Assembly: GCF_030052815.1 (NCBI RefSeq)
Contig: NC_079503.1
Location: 61,856,735 to 61,920,734, forward strand
Reading direction: 5' to 3'
Origin: Hevea brasiliensis
Taxonomy: Eukaryota; Streptophyta; Magnoliopsida; Malpighiales; Euphorbiaceae
DNA length: 64,000 nt
Part shown: piece by piece, positions 46,838 through 59,023 of the stretch
How the letters are laid out: every line of letters begins with the position of its first letter
Position numbering within the stretch: the stretch's first letter is position 1
Notes under the pieces: generated by a model
Told to the model about the DNA's origin: nothing
Seen by the model: only the letters and a program-made list of their open reading frames with translations
The model's database searches: none
Program-made: the position numbers and the translations under genes

Positions 46838-49800
46838 TGTAACACCCTCCCGGTAGCAACTCCGTACATTCTACTGTTTCGGTGACCGGTGTCGGTCCGG
46901 ACAGCTAGAACGTCGGGAAAAATATTTAAACTAAAGTGAGGGACCAAAATTAACTCAAATATTAATAAGAAAAATATAGTAAAAATTTTAGAAATAAAAT
47001 ACAACCAAGTTAAATGAGCCGGTGCCTAAGCGATGGGTAACCAGAGGGAAGTTGCGGTTCTCGCAACGAGGAGCCCTAGACCCGGGGGAAAAATTATAAA
47101 ATAATTTTTGAGACTCCAGAGAAGGGTCATTCAGGTTCATATGGCATTAGAATTCCAAGAAAAAATTAAGAAAAATTTTTCATTGATGCAGACAATTTTG
47201 ACCGTTAAGCCAAGCGGAGGGCATTTTGGTCATTTCGCCTTGAGACGATTTTTGGCGAATTGTTCAGTTGAGTAAATAATTATTATGATCTAAAATATGA
47301 ATAAATATTGCTAAAAATTAAATTGAAAATGATTAGAGAAGAGAAGAAAAGAAAATGAAAGAAAATGCTAATTATGACATCATATGTGTCATTTAAATTT
47401 CCTCCACCAATCACAATTTGTTAAACTTATTAAAAGAGATAAAATAGACCAAAAATATGAAAAACCAATCTGCATCTTCAACCTTGGGCAGCCTAAAAAA
47501 CGTTGAGAGAGAGAGAGAGAAGAGGTTCCACCATTAAAGCTCCTTTAAGCTTCATTTCTCTCTTGTTTCCACTACTAGACCCTAAACCCCTTTCATTAAA
47601 ACTTGTCCATAGCTCTTGGGAAAGTGTTTGGCAGCCTAGAAAGTGAAAGAAAGTGAAGTCAAGAAAATTCTGCCCTACAAGAGGTTAGTGCCTACTTATA
47701 TATATACTTCTTTGATTCCATGTTAGAAGCTTGAAATAAGTGAGAAATTGTAAATTAAATGAATAAAAGTTAAGTGTATGCATCCCTTGAATTTTTGGCA
47801 GCCCTAAGGAAGGATGAGTTTGATTGTTTTAATGAATTTAGAGTGGATAGAAATGATGTTTAAGGTATGAATATGCATGGATGTTGAACTAGTGTGCTAA
47901 TTGAGGTTTATGGGCAAATTGAATTGGACATTAGGGTTTTGAGAAGTGAAAAAATTTATTTGGCTTATGAAATTGTTAGAGCACATTTTAATGGTCAATT
48001 AGTGACCATTTTAGGTAAGTTGACCATATTATGGACTGAAAAATAGGATTGCAAAGTGAAGTTGTACGCTGCCCTAGGACAGCAGCAGAGGGACTGAAAA
48101 TTCAGTCCACTTGCACTGCCATAACTTTGGCTGTGTAGGTCCAATTGATATTTGGCCAATTGGACATGAAACTAGGCTTATAATGGCACATTTTTGCTGA
48201 AGAAACCATGCCCAAAAGACCAAAGCAAGAGGACCAAAACTTGGCCCCAATCCGGACACCCTGCAACAGCACCTGCAGAAATGACCAAATGAACAGTAAC
48301 TGTTCATTTGGCCATAACTCACTGTAGATTTGGTCAATTGACCAGAAATTTTTACAGCAACAAGTTAAGACATAGACAAACAACTTTCATGAAGAAACCT
48401 ACCCAAAATTATGAGCAGAACCAAATCAAATCATTGAGCAAAGTGAAGTTTACTGTACTGAGATTTCCAGAATTTTCATTTGAGCAGCAATGTTTGGAGG
48501 ACTATAACTCTCTCTAGAAAACTCGGATTTAGGCGATTCTTGAACCGATGGAAACCTAAGGCATAGTAGAACATTTCATATGAAGAAAGTTAGACCAAAT
48601 TAGGAACTTAACTTGGTCAAATTACTGACCAAAGTTGGACCAAAATCTGCCAAAACCCAAAATCTTAGCAGGAACAGTACACGTGAACAGTAAACTTATT
48701 TTGGCCATAACTTGAGCTACAAAACTCCAAATGGAGTGATTCAAAAAAAGAAATTCAACTAGACAAAATAAGGAACATTTTCTATGAAGGAAGTTTTGTC
48801 AAATTCCAACAGTAAATCGACCAATGAAACAGTGAAACTTCGCAGCACCAAAACCGAAAATTGGTAATTTTGCCAAAATCACCTAAGCTTTGAGAAAGTG
48901 ACCAAAACCAACAAGTTTTAAATGAAAAATGTAGTATGTTTGAAGTGTCAAAGTCAATGTACATATTTTTTATGCAAAAGTCAACATTTTAGTTGACTAA
49001 TGAAGTGAATAGTGACATGAAAACTTGAAATAAGCTTGGAAATGGATTTGGTAATTGATTCCAACAAGTTTTAAATGCAAAATGTGGTACATCGGGAGTG
49101 TTAAAACTAATGTACCTATTGTCTATGCAAAAGTCAACATTTTTGTTGACCAATGAGGTGAATAGTGACACCAAAACTTGAAATTCAAAATTTGAAATTA
49201 GAAATGCATCTAGGTGACTTTATATTTAAATTGGCAATTAATTCTATTATTTGTAATACTCAAAATGTGGGATCTTGGTGTAATTAGAATTAATATATCC
49301 ATTAAGTATAAAAAGGTCAACATTTTGGTTGACTAGTATGGTGAATAGTAATCAAAATGATTAGTGAATTAAGATGAAGACCTAGAACCAATTCTAAGCT
49401 TAAATGCTTAGAATTGTATGACAAATATGGACTATGCATCCTAGTCAAAATTGTTAAAAAGAAATTAGGCCATAAATTTGAAATCCATGAAATATTCATG
49501 GATTACTTGAAACATGAAAAATAAGTCACCTAATTGATGTGAATAGATAGTTAGGGCATATATGCCCATCACAAATGGAATTCATAAAATATTAGTAACT
49601 CAACTTGAAATATAAAATTTGTAATTACATAAGTAGATTCTTGAATGTATAAATAAGAAAGGAAAAATGTTTTGAATACAATGGTACATGTGAACCATTG
49701 TTTAGAATTGTGATCAATATGAATAACATAATGAATGGATAAATAAACCATATTAATGTATGAATGAGACATTAGTTCTCATTATTGTAAAGAGGAGAAG

Positions 49801-51292
49801 TATTTTGAGTACAATGGTATAAAAGAATAATTGATGTGAATTGTGATCATATAAATGATCAAATGAATGTATGAATTATGATTGAAATTTATCATGAAAT
49901 AATGAAGTCATAAAGCACAATATATTAACATTTTAAAATATCAAATGCCCTAGTATACCTAACAAGATTGGTTTGGATAGTTTGGCATGCCAATAGGGTA
50001 TTGTTTTAGCAGTACTGCGAAAGGCTTTATGCTTGTATTCATGGCTTTATGCCCGTATTCATGGCTTTATGCCCGTATTCATGGCTTTTATGCCCGTATT
50101 CATGGCTTTTATGCCCGATTATGTGATTTCATGGCTTTTTAACCATACTGACTGCATACATGGTTGACGTTCTGCGTCCCATGGTATGACGGCGAAACGC
50201 GGTGTCGGTGCCAACGACCCGTTATCGATCCGATCGTCTAGTATAGGTTACTTGGGCGATCAATTAAAGTATTATTCAATTCGAGCTAAGTTAAGTTAAG
50301 TATAATGAAAATCGATTACAATTAAATTAAGTATTGAATGAATAAGCAAAGAGATTAGCAAAAGAAACATAACAAAAATATAAATTGCGAGCAAATGCAG
50401 ACTTTAAATACAATACAGATAGAATAAATTATATACCTGCTAGTATTACTGAAAAGTTATAAACTAAGCACTTCCAAAGAGGAACAAACTAGTATATAAG
50501 ATCGTTGATACTAGAAATACCATACCAAATTAAATTGACTCTGAGTATCTGAATTATCATTTATTTCTTTCTTTACTTGTATATATTATTTCTGGTTATA
50601 TTATTGCACCACTAAGCGAAATGCTTAGCGCGATGGAATTGCTTCCTCATGCAGTCTGAAAGGTAAAACCATGGTATCATTGAGATTTTTGGAGTCGGAT
50701 CTGCGAAGTGTCGGAAGAGTTCAAGATTGTCACCTCCTCGGAATGCATGTAGATAGGGCTCATTTTATGCATGTTATGTATATTGTTCATTCCAAGCACA
50801 TTGTAAATTATTTGTATATCTTGTACAAAATAAACTCATGTAATTAACCTATGAATTATGGAAGCTATTCAAAGTAAGTATTTTAGTATGTGAATTGAAT
50901 TTGAGTTATAATGAGATTATACTTGTGAATATTGAGATATTGAAAATCTAATGAGATTTCTGAGAAATCTGAATACTGTATTGAGATACATTATGTTTAA
51001 AAATTTTTGAGACTATTAAGTTTGAGAAATTGAGTATATATTGAAATTGTCTTTGGCGAGTTGGAAGAACTGTTAGTCAAATTACAGTGACACTTTGTCG
51101 GATTATCGTTAAAATTTTTGAAATTTCCAATTTAGTTAGATTTTGATAAAAGTAAAAATAGCCTAAATCTTCAATAAAGTTTTTGAATAAATAAATCAAG
51201 GACTGTAATGAAATCAGATAAAATAGAGTGCTCCGGCACACTGAGTGGCATAACTTGCTCGGCTACACTGTAGTCGGGTAAGGGGTGTCACA
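46838..51292 (+). repeat. LTR 3 of the triple element (4455 bp)
   Basis: Ends GGGTAAGGGGTGTCACA, followed by the right GAATC duplication. Close to LTR 2 but with two patches of dense differences (about 47130-47265 and 49214-49260). Confidence 0.93.
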
Positions 51293-51545
51293 GAATCATA
51301 TTTAAATCTGATTTTTTAAAATTGATTCAATAAAATTCAGATATGATTTTTTAAAAAATATTTGAATGTGATTCAAATCTGATTTTTTTAAAAATGTTTG
51401 AATGTGATTCAAATCTGAATTTTTGAAGTTGTTTGAATGTGATTCAATTCTGAATTTTTAAATTTGTTTGAATGAGATTCAAATCTGAATTTTTTAATTT
51501 ATTTGAATCATATTCAAATCTGGATTTTTAAGTTGAATATGAGAT
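51293..51545 (+). repeat. ~36 bp repeats in the copia leader, right part
   Basis: About six further units of the array seen at 37100-37214 (GTTTGAATGTGATTCAAATC), more diverged in the first units. Confidence 0.85.
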
Positions 51546-52710
51546 ATTCAATTTAATTTAAGTATGTATGTTTTATTTAATTGTTAAATAGTGATGTGCA
51601 TGATGGATGATCATGGACTATAAAAGACCAATGTGATTGGATTTATTTCTTTTATGTTTCTTTGGGATTGTAAATTAATTAATTTATTTTAATTTATTTT
51701 GGGCATGTATTATTAAGTTTGTAATATTTTTGGGTTGTAATTTCATTTATTTAAGTTCTTGTAAATTCGCCTTGGTATGCCAAGGATTACTATGTAATAT
51801 TGGATTGCAAGAAGTTCAAGGAGGTCAAGAGCATTGGTGGTACCAGTGGGAGGAATTCAATATCAAGTGTTGATTATGTACTCCTTCATCAACTCTTGTA
51901 AAATGAATGAATGAAATGCACCTAGGAATGCCCTGATTCAATTCTTGGTGGCTCAGAATTGAATCCCTTAGAAAGTCCATGATCATACCATATTTACTGC
52001 TTATCCATGAATGCATGAGATTTATGGGAATGTATGCAATTATATGATATATGCATGCTAAATGGATAATGTGCAAAGTGAGACCTTAATAGTAATAAGG
52101 ATGGCTATAAAATCTTCCAAACAAATGATTAAGTTGGAAATGCTATAATTAAAGTAATTATAACATAAGCCCTCCATTGGGGCAATTATTTTAAGAAATT
52201 TTAAATAGTTGCATGAGATGCAATTAATTTAAGAGATTTTCTTAAGAATAATTGTTAAGCATGAGATGTTGTAAATATGTAAATGGTTTGGTGGCCAATA
52301 TTGGATGTACCTGAGGATATTAAAATTATTTGCATAATTACTGACTCAATGGGATCAACTTAACTAATGCAAGATAAGTCAATAATGGATGTACCTGAGA
52401 TTTTGAGCATTAGGGGCTAGGTAAAGGATTGAACCTCACGTGAGATGTGATGGGCAAGGAGTTGCTCACTTATAGTTTATTGTAATTCCAATAATGGATG
52501 TACCTGAGGATGATCAATAGAATTATAAGAATTCAATCACGCACAAGAAATCCATCCAACTAGGATTTCCGTTTTCTACTCTGGAAGTGTAGGATTCGCT
52601 AAGTTAGTGGGAGGACCAATTTGATTAAAAGACCATAATCATTTTGGTTAATTACATGATACATTTACTAATTAATCTGGTTATTTTCTGCGATTAATTT
52701 TACGATAAAA
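51546..52710 (+). other. Copia leader before gag
   Basis: AT-rich, no convincing ORF. AATGGATGTACCTGAG occurs three times (about 52300, 52385 and 52493), a spaced short repeat. Confidence 0.6.
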
Positions 52711-53545
52711 ATGAGCACAAAACAACCACCACCATCCAATATCCTTGCAAGCATACTTGATCACAATAGGTTGTCAGGACCTAATCATCGATTGGCTAAG
52801 AAATTTGAATCTTGTCCTGAACCTTGAACATATAGGATATGTTCTAGATTCAAATGTTCCTGGTCCCTTACCTCCAGAGGCCACACAAGAGGAACATGAA
52901 ACTTTGGACAATTGGAAGGAGCATGATATGAGAGCTAAGTGTTACATGCTTGCTTCCATGAGTAATGAGTTACAGAAGCAACATGAGAACATGCAGAGTG
53001 CAAGTGAGATCCTCCTTCACCTACAAGAGTTGTATGGTGAGCACAAAGAGAATGCTAGGTATGAGATATCTAGATAGCTATTCCGTATGAGGATGTCCGA
53101 GGGATGTAATGTTGGGGATCATGTCCACAAGATGATTCGGTGATTGAGCAGCTTGGAACATCTTGACTTCAACATGGATTTCCATCTACAAACGGATTTG
53201 ATCCTTGATCGCTTCTCGAGTCTTTTGGGAATTTTGTGACAAATTTCCATATGACTAAACAGAATGCACCTTAGCCGTTTACTCAACATGTTTGGTTATT
53301 GTCTAAAAGAATATGCCGTGCAATAAAGGAAAAGAGGTAGCTTTGGTTACATCTTCTTCACTGGAAAGTCCAATAAGAAGAAGGGCAATAAGAAAAAGAA
53401 ACCTCGATTCTGGTCCTTCCAATAAAATAGCTAAACAGAAAAGGAAGACCAAAGCTGACAAAGGCAAAGGAAAGTGTTTCCATTGCCAACAGGAAAGTGT
53501 TTCCATTGCCAGTAAGAAAGTGTTTCCACTGGCCAGAGTATAGCA
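52711..53545 (+). pseudogene. gag: Copia gag with degraded zinc knuckle
   Basis: ATG 52711 opens 'MSTKQPPPSNILASIL'. A frame change near 52775 leads to 'HIGYVLDSNVPGPLPPEATQ', 'DMRAKCYMLASMSNELQKQH' and 'ASEILLHLQELYGEH', typical of copia gag (UBN2-like). A stop at 53075 and frameshifts follow. The zinc knuckle begins 'GKGKCFHCQQ', but the spacer AAAGTGTTTCCATTGCCA is repeated about three times (53470-53535), destroying the CCHC spacing. Confidence 0.8.
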
Positions 53546-53589
53546 ATCTAAATGAATGCAATGCCATGGTGAAAACCAACTCAAGTTCA

Positions 53590-54250
53590 AAATATATTTA
53601 GCACTTAAGGTTATGTCATGTTGCAGAAGATAGGATTACAAAATTGGAGAAAATGGGGATTTTATCCTCATTGGGCTCTGAGCCTACTCCAACTTGTGAA
53701 TCTTGCCTTCAGGGTAAAATGACTAGATCACCTTTTGTTGGACAAGGGCTAAGAGCTGAAAATATTTTGGAGCTAATACATAGTGATGTATGTGGTCCAT
53801 TTAAAGAAATGGCTAGAGGGGGTTTTCATTATTTTATTACCTTTACTGATGATAAATCAAGGTTTGGGTATTTGTATTTGATGAAATACAAACATGAATC
53901 CTTTGAAAAGTTTAAGGAATTTTAAATCTGAAGTAGAAAATCAAACAGGAAAAAGTATTAAAGCTCTTCGATCAGATCATGGAGGTGAATATTTGAGTAC
54001 TGAATTTGATGAATACTTGAGAGAGCATGGCATTGTTTCTCAGCTGACTCCTCCAGGAACGCCACAGCTGAATGGTGTATCTGAAAGGAGAAATCGTACC
54101 CTATTGGATATGGTACGTAGTATGATGAGCTATACTGATATGCCAATCTTCTTTTGGGGATTTGCATTAGAATCACTTTGTATATTCGAATAGGATTCCA
54201 TCAAAATCGCTTTCTTCCACACCTTATGAGATATGGCATGGAAGAAAACC
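53590..54250 (+). pseudogene. INT: Copia pre-integrase and integrase
   Basis: 'LEKMGILSSL', 'PTCESCLQGKMTRSPF', then the core: 'ELIHSDVCGPFKEM' (first Asp), 'FTDDKSRFGYLYLM', 'ALRSDHGGEYLSTEFDEYL' (second Asp), 'PPGTPQLNGVSERRNRTLLDMVRSMM' (Glu). The triad is intact, but a 1 bp insertion at about 53922 shifts the frame and another break follows at 54190. Only about 55 bp separate the gag knuckle from this region, so the protease is deleted. Confidence 0.88.
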
Positions 54251-56040
54251 AAGTCTTAAGCATGTTCAGATTTGGGGTTGTCCAGCTTATACCAAAAGCT
54301 GAACACTGATAAATTGGAGACCAGATCAGAAAAAGGTCGATTTGTTGGATATCCAAAAGATAGTTTTGGATATTATTTTTATTTGCCTACTTCACAAAAG
54401 GTTGTGATAAGTAGAGATGCCACATTTCTTGAACAACAGTTTGTTCAAGAAGGAGGCAAAGGAAGGCAAATAGAGTTAGAATTGGAGAGTTCTGACCAAC
54501 CAACAGATCAGATGGATATAAATCCATCTAGTCAACCTATACCCATTGATGAAACATCTACAGCTGTTCCTCGTAGAACAACCAGGTATCTCACCCACCT
54601 GAGATATGGTTTTCTTCATGAAGAAGAACAAGAGTTGTCTACTCATGAAGAAGTAGATCATGGAGATGATCCACTTACCTATGAAGAAGCTATATCAGAT
54701 ATAGACTCTTCAAAATGGATTGATGCTATGAAATCCGAGATTGATTCCATGTATAAGAATCAAGTTTGGGATCTTGTTGACCCACCAAGGTATTGTACCT
54801 ATAGGGAACAAATGGGTTTTCCGTAAGAAAATTGGTTACGATGGAAAGATAGAGACCTATAAGGCAAGGCTAGTAGGAAAGGGTTTCGCCAAAGGCAAGG
54901 AATAGACTATGAGGAGACTTTCTACTTTGTTGCCATGCTTAAATCAATTAGGATTTTATTAGCAATAGTGCATACTATGATTATGAGATTTGGCGGATGG
55001 ATGTCAAACAGCCTTTTCTCAATGGATACATTGAAGAAAACATTTTCATGGAACAACCTAGGGGATTTGAATCCCAAGATGGTTCCAAGGTATGCAAGCT
55101 AAAGCGATCCATTTATGGGTTGAAACAAGCTTCGAGGAGTTGGAACATCCGTTTTGATGAAGCCATTAAATCTTTTGGTTTTATCAAAAATGAGGATGAG
55201 CCATGTGTATATAAGAAGGTTAGTGACAGAGCTATCACTTTCCTTGTCTTATATGTGGATGACATACTGTTGATAGGTAATGACACAGGTATGTTGACAA
55301 CTATAAAGGTATGGTTGTCAAATACATTCTCCATGAAAGACTTAGGGGAGGCAACCTATATTCTTGGGATTCGCATCTATAGAGATAGAGCGAAAAGAAT
55401 AATAGGTTTATCCCAAAGTCTATACTTGGAAAAGGTGTTAAATAGGTTTAACATGTTTGATTCCAAGAGAGGATTGTTACCAGTGAGACATGGTATCCAT
55501 CTTTCTAAAGAGATGTCTCCAAAGACACTCGAAGAAAGAGATAAGATGGCCAGGATTCCATATGCTTCGGCTATTGGAAGTTTAATGTATGCAATGTTGT
55601 GTACTAGGCCAGATATCGCATATGCTGTTAGTTTGACTAGCAATTATCAATCCAATCCAGGTTTAGAACACTGGATAGCAGTCAAGAATATCCTTAAGTA
55701 CTTGAGAAGAACTAAGGATTTATTCTTGATTTATGGAGGTGGAGACTTGCAATTAGATGGTTATACTGATTCTGATTTTCAATCAGATATCGATGATAGA
55801 AAGTCTACCTCTGGATATGTGTTCATTTGTAATGGAGGTGCAGTCAGTTGGAAGAGTTCCAAACAGAGCACGACTGCAGATTCCACTCATCGAGGTCGAG
55901 TATATTGTTGCATCGATGTCGCAAAAGAAGTCGTTGGATAAAGAAGTTCGTGATGTAACTTACAAGAGTTCCTTCCATTGAGTCGCCAGCCCACTACACC
56001 GTGACAATAATGGAGCGATACTGAGCTAAGGAACCAAGGT
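54251..56040 (+). pseudogene. RT: Copia reverse transcriptase and RNase H
   Basis: 54272-54826 holds the integrase C-terminal part ('KGRFVGYPKDSFGYYFYLP') and the start of RT ('SSKWIDAMKSEIDSMYKNQVWDLV'). After breaks at 54790-54990, 54997-55941 gives 'DVKQPFLNGYIEENIFMEQP', 'LKRSIYGLKQASRSWN', the catalytic 'LYVDDILLIGND', 'MKDLGEATYILGI', 'ASAIGSLMYAMLCTRPDIAYAV' and RNase H 'GYTDSDFQSDIDDRKSTSGY'. The RNase H end is frameshifted near 55880 and degraded through 56200. Confidence 0.9.
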
Positions 56041-56247
56041 CTCACCGTAAATCCAAACACATAGAAAGGCACTACCACATTATCGGAGATATAGTTGGGC
56101 AAGGCGATATAGCCATGCAGAAAAATAACATCACCAAAAATCCAGTGATCCATTCACTAAGCCTATGTCACGCACTCGCTTAGACCGACATCTTGAGAAG
56201 ATAGGTCTAAGATATTGTAATGAATGGCTCTAGTGCTAGTGGGAGAT

Positions 56248-58351
56248 TGTTAGTAGTATGCCCTAGAGCATATCATTTAGTATGTATCTTGTACATATTT
56301 TTATTAATAAAAGGCATTACCACTTTTCTGTTTACATAATATATTTATGTGTAATAGAAAAGGTCCATTGATATTTTGTTAGAAATATTATTCTTAAGTT
56401 ATTAAGAATATGAGTGACAATATTTCTAGCACAAAGTATCATAAATAGGTTCACAATCGAGGATACTTCATAATAAGGACATGACTTAACCAGAAAGATT
56501 GTATTCATGTTTGTTCCCAAGTTATTTATATGAGATATAAATAAGATGGAATGGTGAGTCTCATGCCATATAACAAACATGATAGGCACTTATAAATGAT
56601 AAGTAGGTCGAACCAAGGACACTTATGACAAGCACATGGAGTTTACTCTTGTCAATGTTTTGTCATAAATCATATCGATGCATATAATCTTTAGACTGAG
56701 ATAGCAGATTATCTTGTATATAGGTAGTTTGAGTTTGATACTGCTTTCATACTTGTACTATGTATGGGTATATGGGCATGTGTTGGCTCTTGCTAGTTAT
56801 ATATGGAGGTAGGTGTTGATCAAGATGGAATTTGTTCCTCTAAGTAAATAGAGATAAAATCTTATGTTCATTTAATTGTTCTTGATGTTTCAAGTTCCTG
56901 GCCAGGACAGATAGATTTATTCGTAAAAGAGTTTCGATGAGAAAAATCTTTTAATCAAGAACTGGAATTAAAAGAGAACATAATATTCATAGCAAATAGA
57001 GTTTGACATAAACCATGACTCAAATTGAGTTGGGATTTTGTAACAGAGAGATTCTAGTGCATGGTAACATATGATTATAGGTTCATTTAAGGTAAATCTT
57101 ATTACTAATTGGGTGGCCATGGCATGCTATGCTAGGTGTTAACCATGGTCTATGAGGTTCATAAAATGATTTAGAGAAATCATTTATGGTAAGAAAGAGT
57201 TCTGATGATATTAAGAGTTGATATCATTTCTCATTGCCAATTAGTGATGAGCCTAGTAAGTCACACACATACACAAGTTATCACCTATTTAAATATGATT
57301 TAATTAATTAATTAAAGAGTTTAATTGATTAATTAAATAGATTTGGTTTGCAATTAAATTGCAAAGTCCCTAGCATGACTTGAAACCAAATCTAGATTAT
57401 TGGATGTGTAGTATAAATTAAATTTATATTTAAAGTGTTTAAATATGAATTTAATTGATGAGAAATTAATTAATAGAGATTAATTAATTAATTTATATTT
57501 GATATAAATTAATTAGAAGAAGAAAATAATTGTTTTGGGTTAAGAACTCAAAATTAAGACACAGGGGCATTTTGGTCATTTCACAGTGTGACACGTGGCA
57601 CCATGAGATGGTGACACATGGGATTACACATAAGCTTGCCAAATGTTTTTTAATCATGTAAGATGATTAAAATCAAGATTAAATATAGGTTTGACACTTG
57701 GCACAATGTGATTGGGTCACTTAAACCTAGAGCTAATCAAAAGGTGACATGTGGCTAGGGTTTAATGTGTTAACCTAGCTATTTAAGTGTGGTTATGAAA
57801 AGAAAAAATAACCAGCAGCCTCTCCTCTCATTTTTCATGCCACTTTGAGCCTCTCCAGTTATTTCTCTTCATCTCTCATCAATTCAAAGAGATTAGCCAT
57901 CAATCTCTTGAATTAAGAACACTAGAAATTGTTTCTAGTGTCTTGTTTACATCTCTAATCTCTTAAAAGGCAGAACTTGAATTTCTAATTAATAGAAAAA
58001 GCTTTAGAGGCTGTTCAAGGGCTGCCATAGGTGTTCTTGGTGTGGACAAGCTAGAGGGACAACATTTGGTGTCCTGAAGACGAATCTCAAAGGCGCAGAC
58101 ACGCTGCAGTGCATCAAGAGGTTAGTGTAATCGTTCTTGATTTAATCTAGGGTTCTAAAATTAATCTGATTAATTTTAAAATCTTAAATGGAAAATACAG
58201 ATCCAAAAACATATTAAAAGAGTTTTAATATGTTGTTTATCATTGAAATCAAATAGATAAAAATAAATCTTGCATGGTGCATGTGACCCTAGGTGAAAAT
58301 TTTTGAATTCAATGGTATAATCTTGTGTTTTTCACGCTTCCGTTCCTAACA
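56248..58351 (+). repeat. Copia 3' LTR
   Basis: 2104 bp, preceded by the purine tract AGTGGGAGAT. G-box at 57592-57597 and 'GGGCATTTTGGTCATTT' at 57565-57581, as in the 5' LTR. Confidence 0.95.
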
Positions 58352-59023
58352 TGCACCACTGAGTAAATTTTACTCAACGATAGCTTTTCATTACTGTCGC
58401 AGGTAGACAGACTGACAGGGCAGCAGACTAGGCTGCTAATGCTATATTGAGAGTTCATCGGGTATATTGATTATACCATATTTTGCATTTTGTATTGTAA
58501 TGTATGTTCGCTGTATGTATATAGTGTTCTTGGTTTTGAGCAGTTGTAAATTTAAAATTGTACATTGAAGTTGTAAAATAAGTTGTAAATTATTTTGACT
58601 TGTAAAATTTGTGATATATTTCTTTTATCTTAGCCTTTGAAAATATTGAAAAATTACTGTGGATTTGAGTTGAGAAACATATTGAGTTGATTAAATGTTG
58701 GAGTTTGAGATTGAGAAATATATTTGAAGTGCTTTTTACAGGTTTTTGAAGAATTATTTTATTCCAAAATACAGATGGCACTCTGCCAAAATTTTTACAA
58801 AAATTACCAATAATCCAAATGTGTTAGCTGTTTCACTTCAGTTCAAAAAAGAAAAACTTTTTAACACCTGTAAATAGCGCTCACCACTGTAAAAAGAAGT
58901 AAGAAAAGTTTTAAAATCCCTTGTAGTGTATTCAATGGGTTATCAGTAGACGAAGTTGGTAATTCATTAGGTATACTACGGGATCATGTTAAACCTTACA
59001 GAGGGGTAGGGTGTGACACTCCT

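Larger units (their letters stand above)
37215..51292 (+). mobile_element. Triple-LTR, non-coding (LARD-like) gypsy element
   Basis: LTR 1 37215-41666, internal 41667-42021, LTR 2 42022-46482, internal 46483-46837, LTR 3 46838-51292. One pair of target duplications GAATC (37210-37214, 51293-51297) encloses the whole block; no duplication separates the units. Each internal segment is 355 bp with an initiator-Met primer site and a purine tract but no gag or pol, so the element depends on proteins from elsewhere. The segment AAATTTCGAGGACGAAATTT before the purine tract resembles the 3' end of pol in plant chromoviruses. Confidence 0.93.
34736..58351 (+). mobile_element. Ty1/copia retrotransposon (about 9.5 kb without nested element)
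   Basis: LTRs 34736-36842 and 56248-58351 (TGTTAGTAGT...TTCCTAACA), target duplication TGCAC (34731-34735, 58352-58356). Initiator-Met primer site at 36844, a purine tract (AGTGGGAGA) before the 3' LTR, and gag, integrase, RT and RNase H in copia order (integrase before RT). All frames are broken. Split by the 37215-51292 insertion in its leader. Confidence 0.95.
31382..59018 (+). mobile_element. Solo LTR of the TGTAACACC family (about 4.0 kb), split by a copia element
   Basis: Starts TGTAACACCCC, ends GGTGTGACA, with perfect CTCCT duplications (31377-31381, 59019-59023). Copy A at 3571-3610 shows the uninterrupted site. Its own sequence is 31382-34735 plus 58357-59018. The first 300 bp match the LTRs at 37215, 42022 and 46838; the right part contains GCACCACTGAG, matching 40977 in LTR 1. 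There is no primer site or coding domain. It contains 47 bp tandem repeats and three repeats of TTTGTGCACAATA between 33760 and 33930. Confidence 0.9.

Noticed and set aside
37215..51292. Simple tandem duplication of host DNA
   Set aside because: Primer sites, purine tracts, TG...CA ends and the outer GAATC pair show LTR units. An assembly artefact cannot be excluded from sequence alone.
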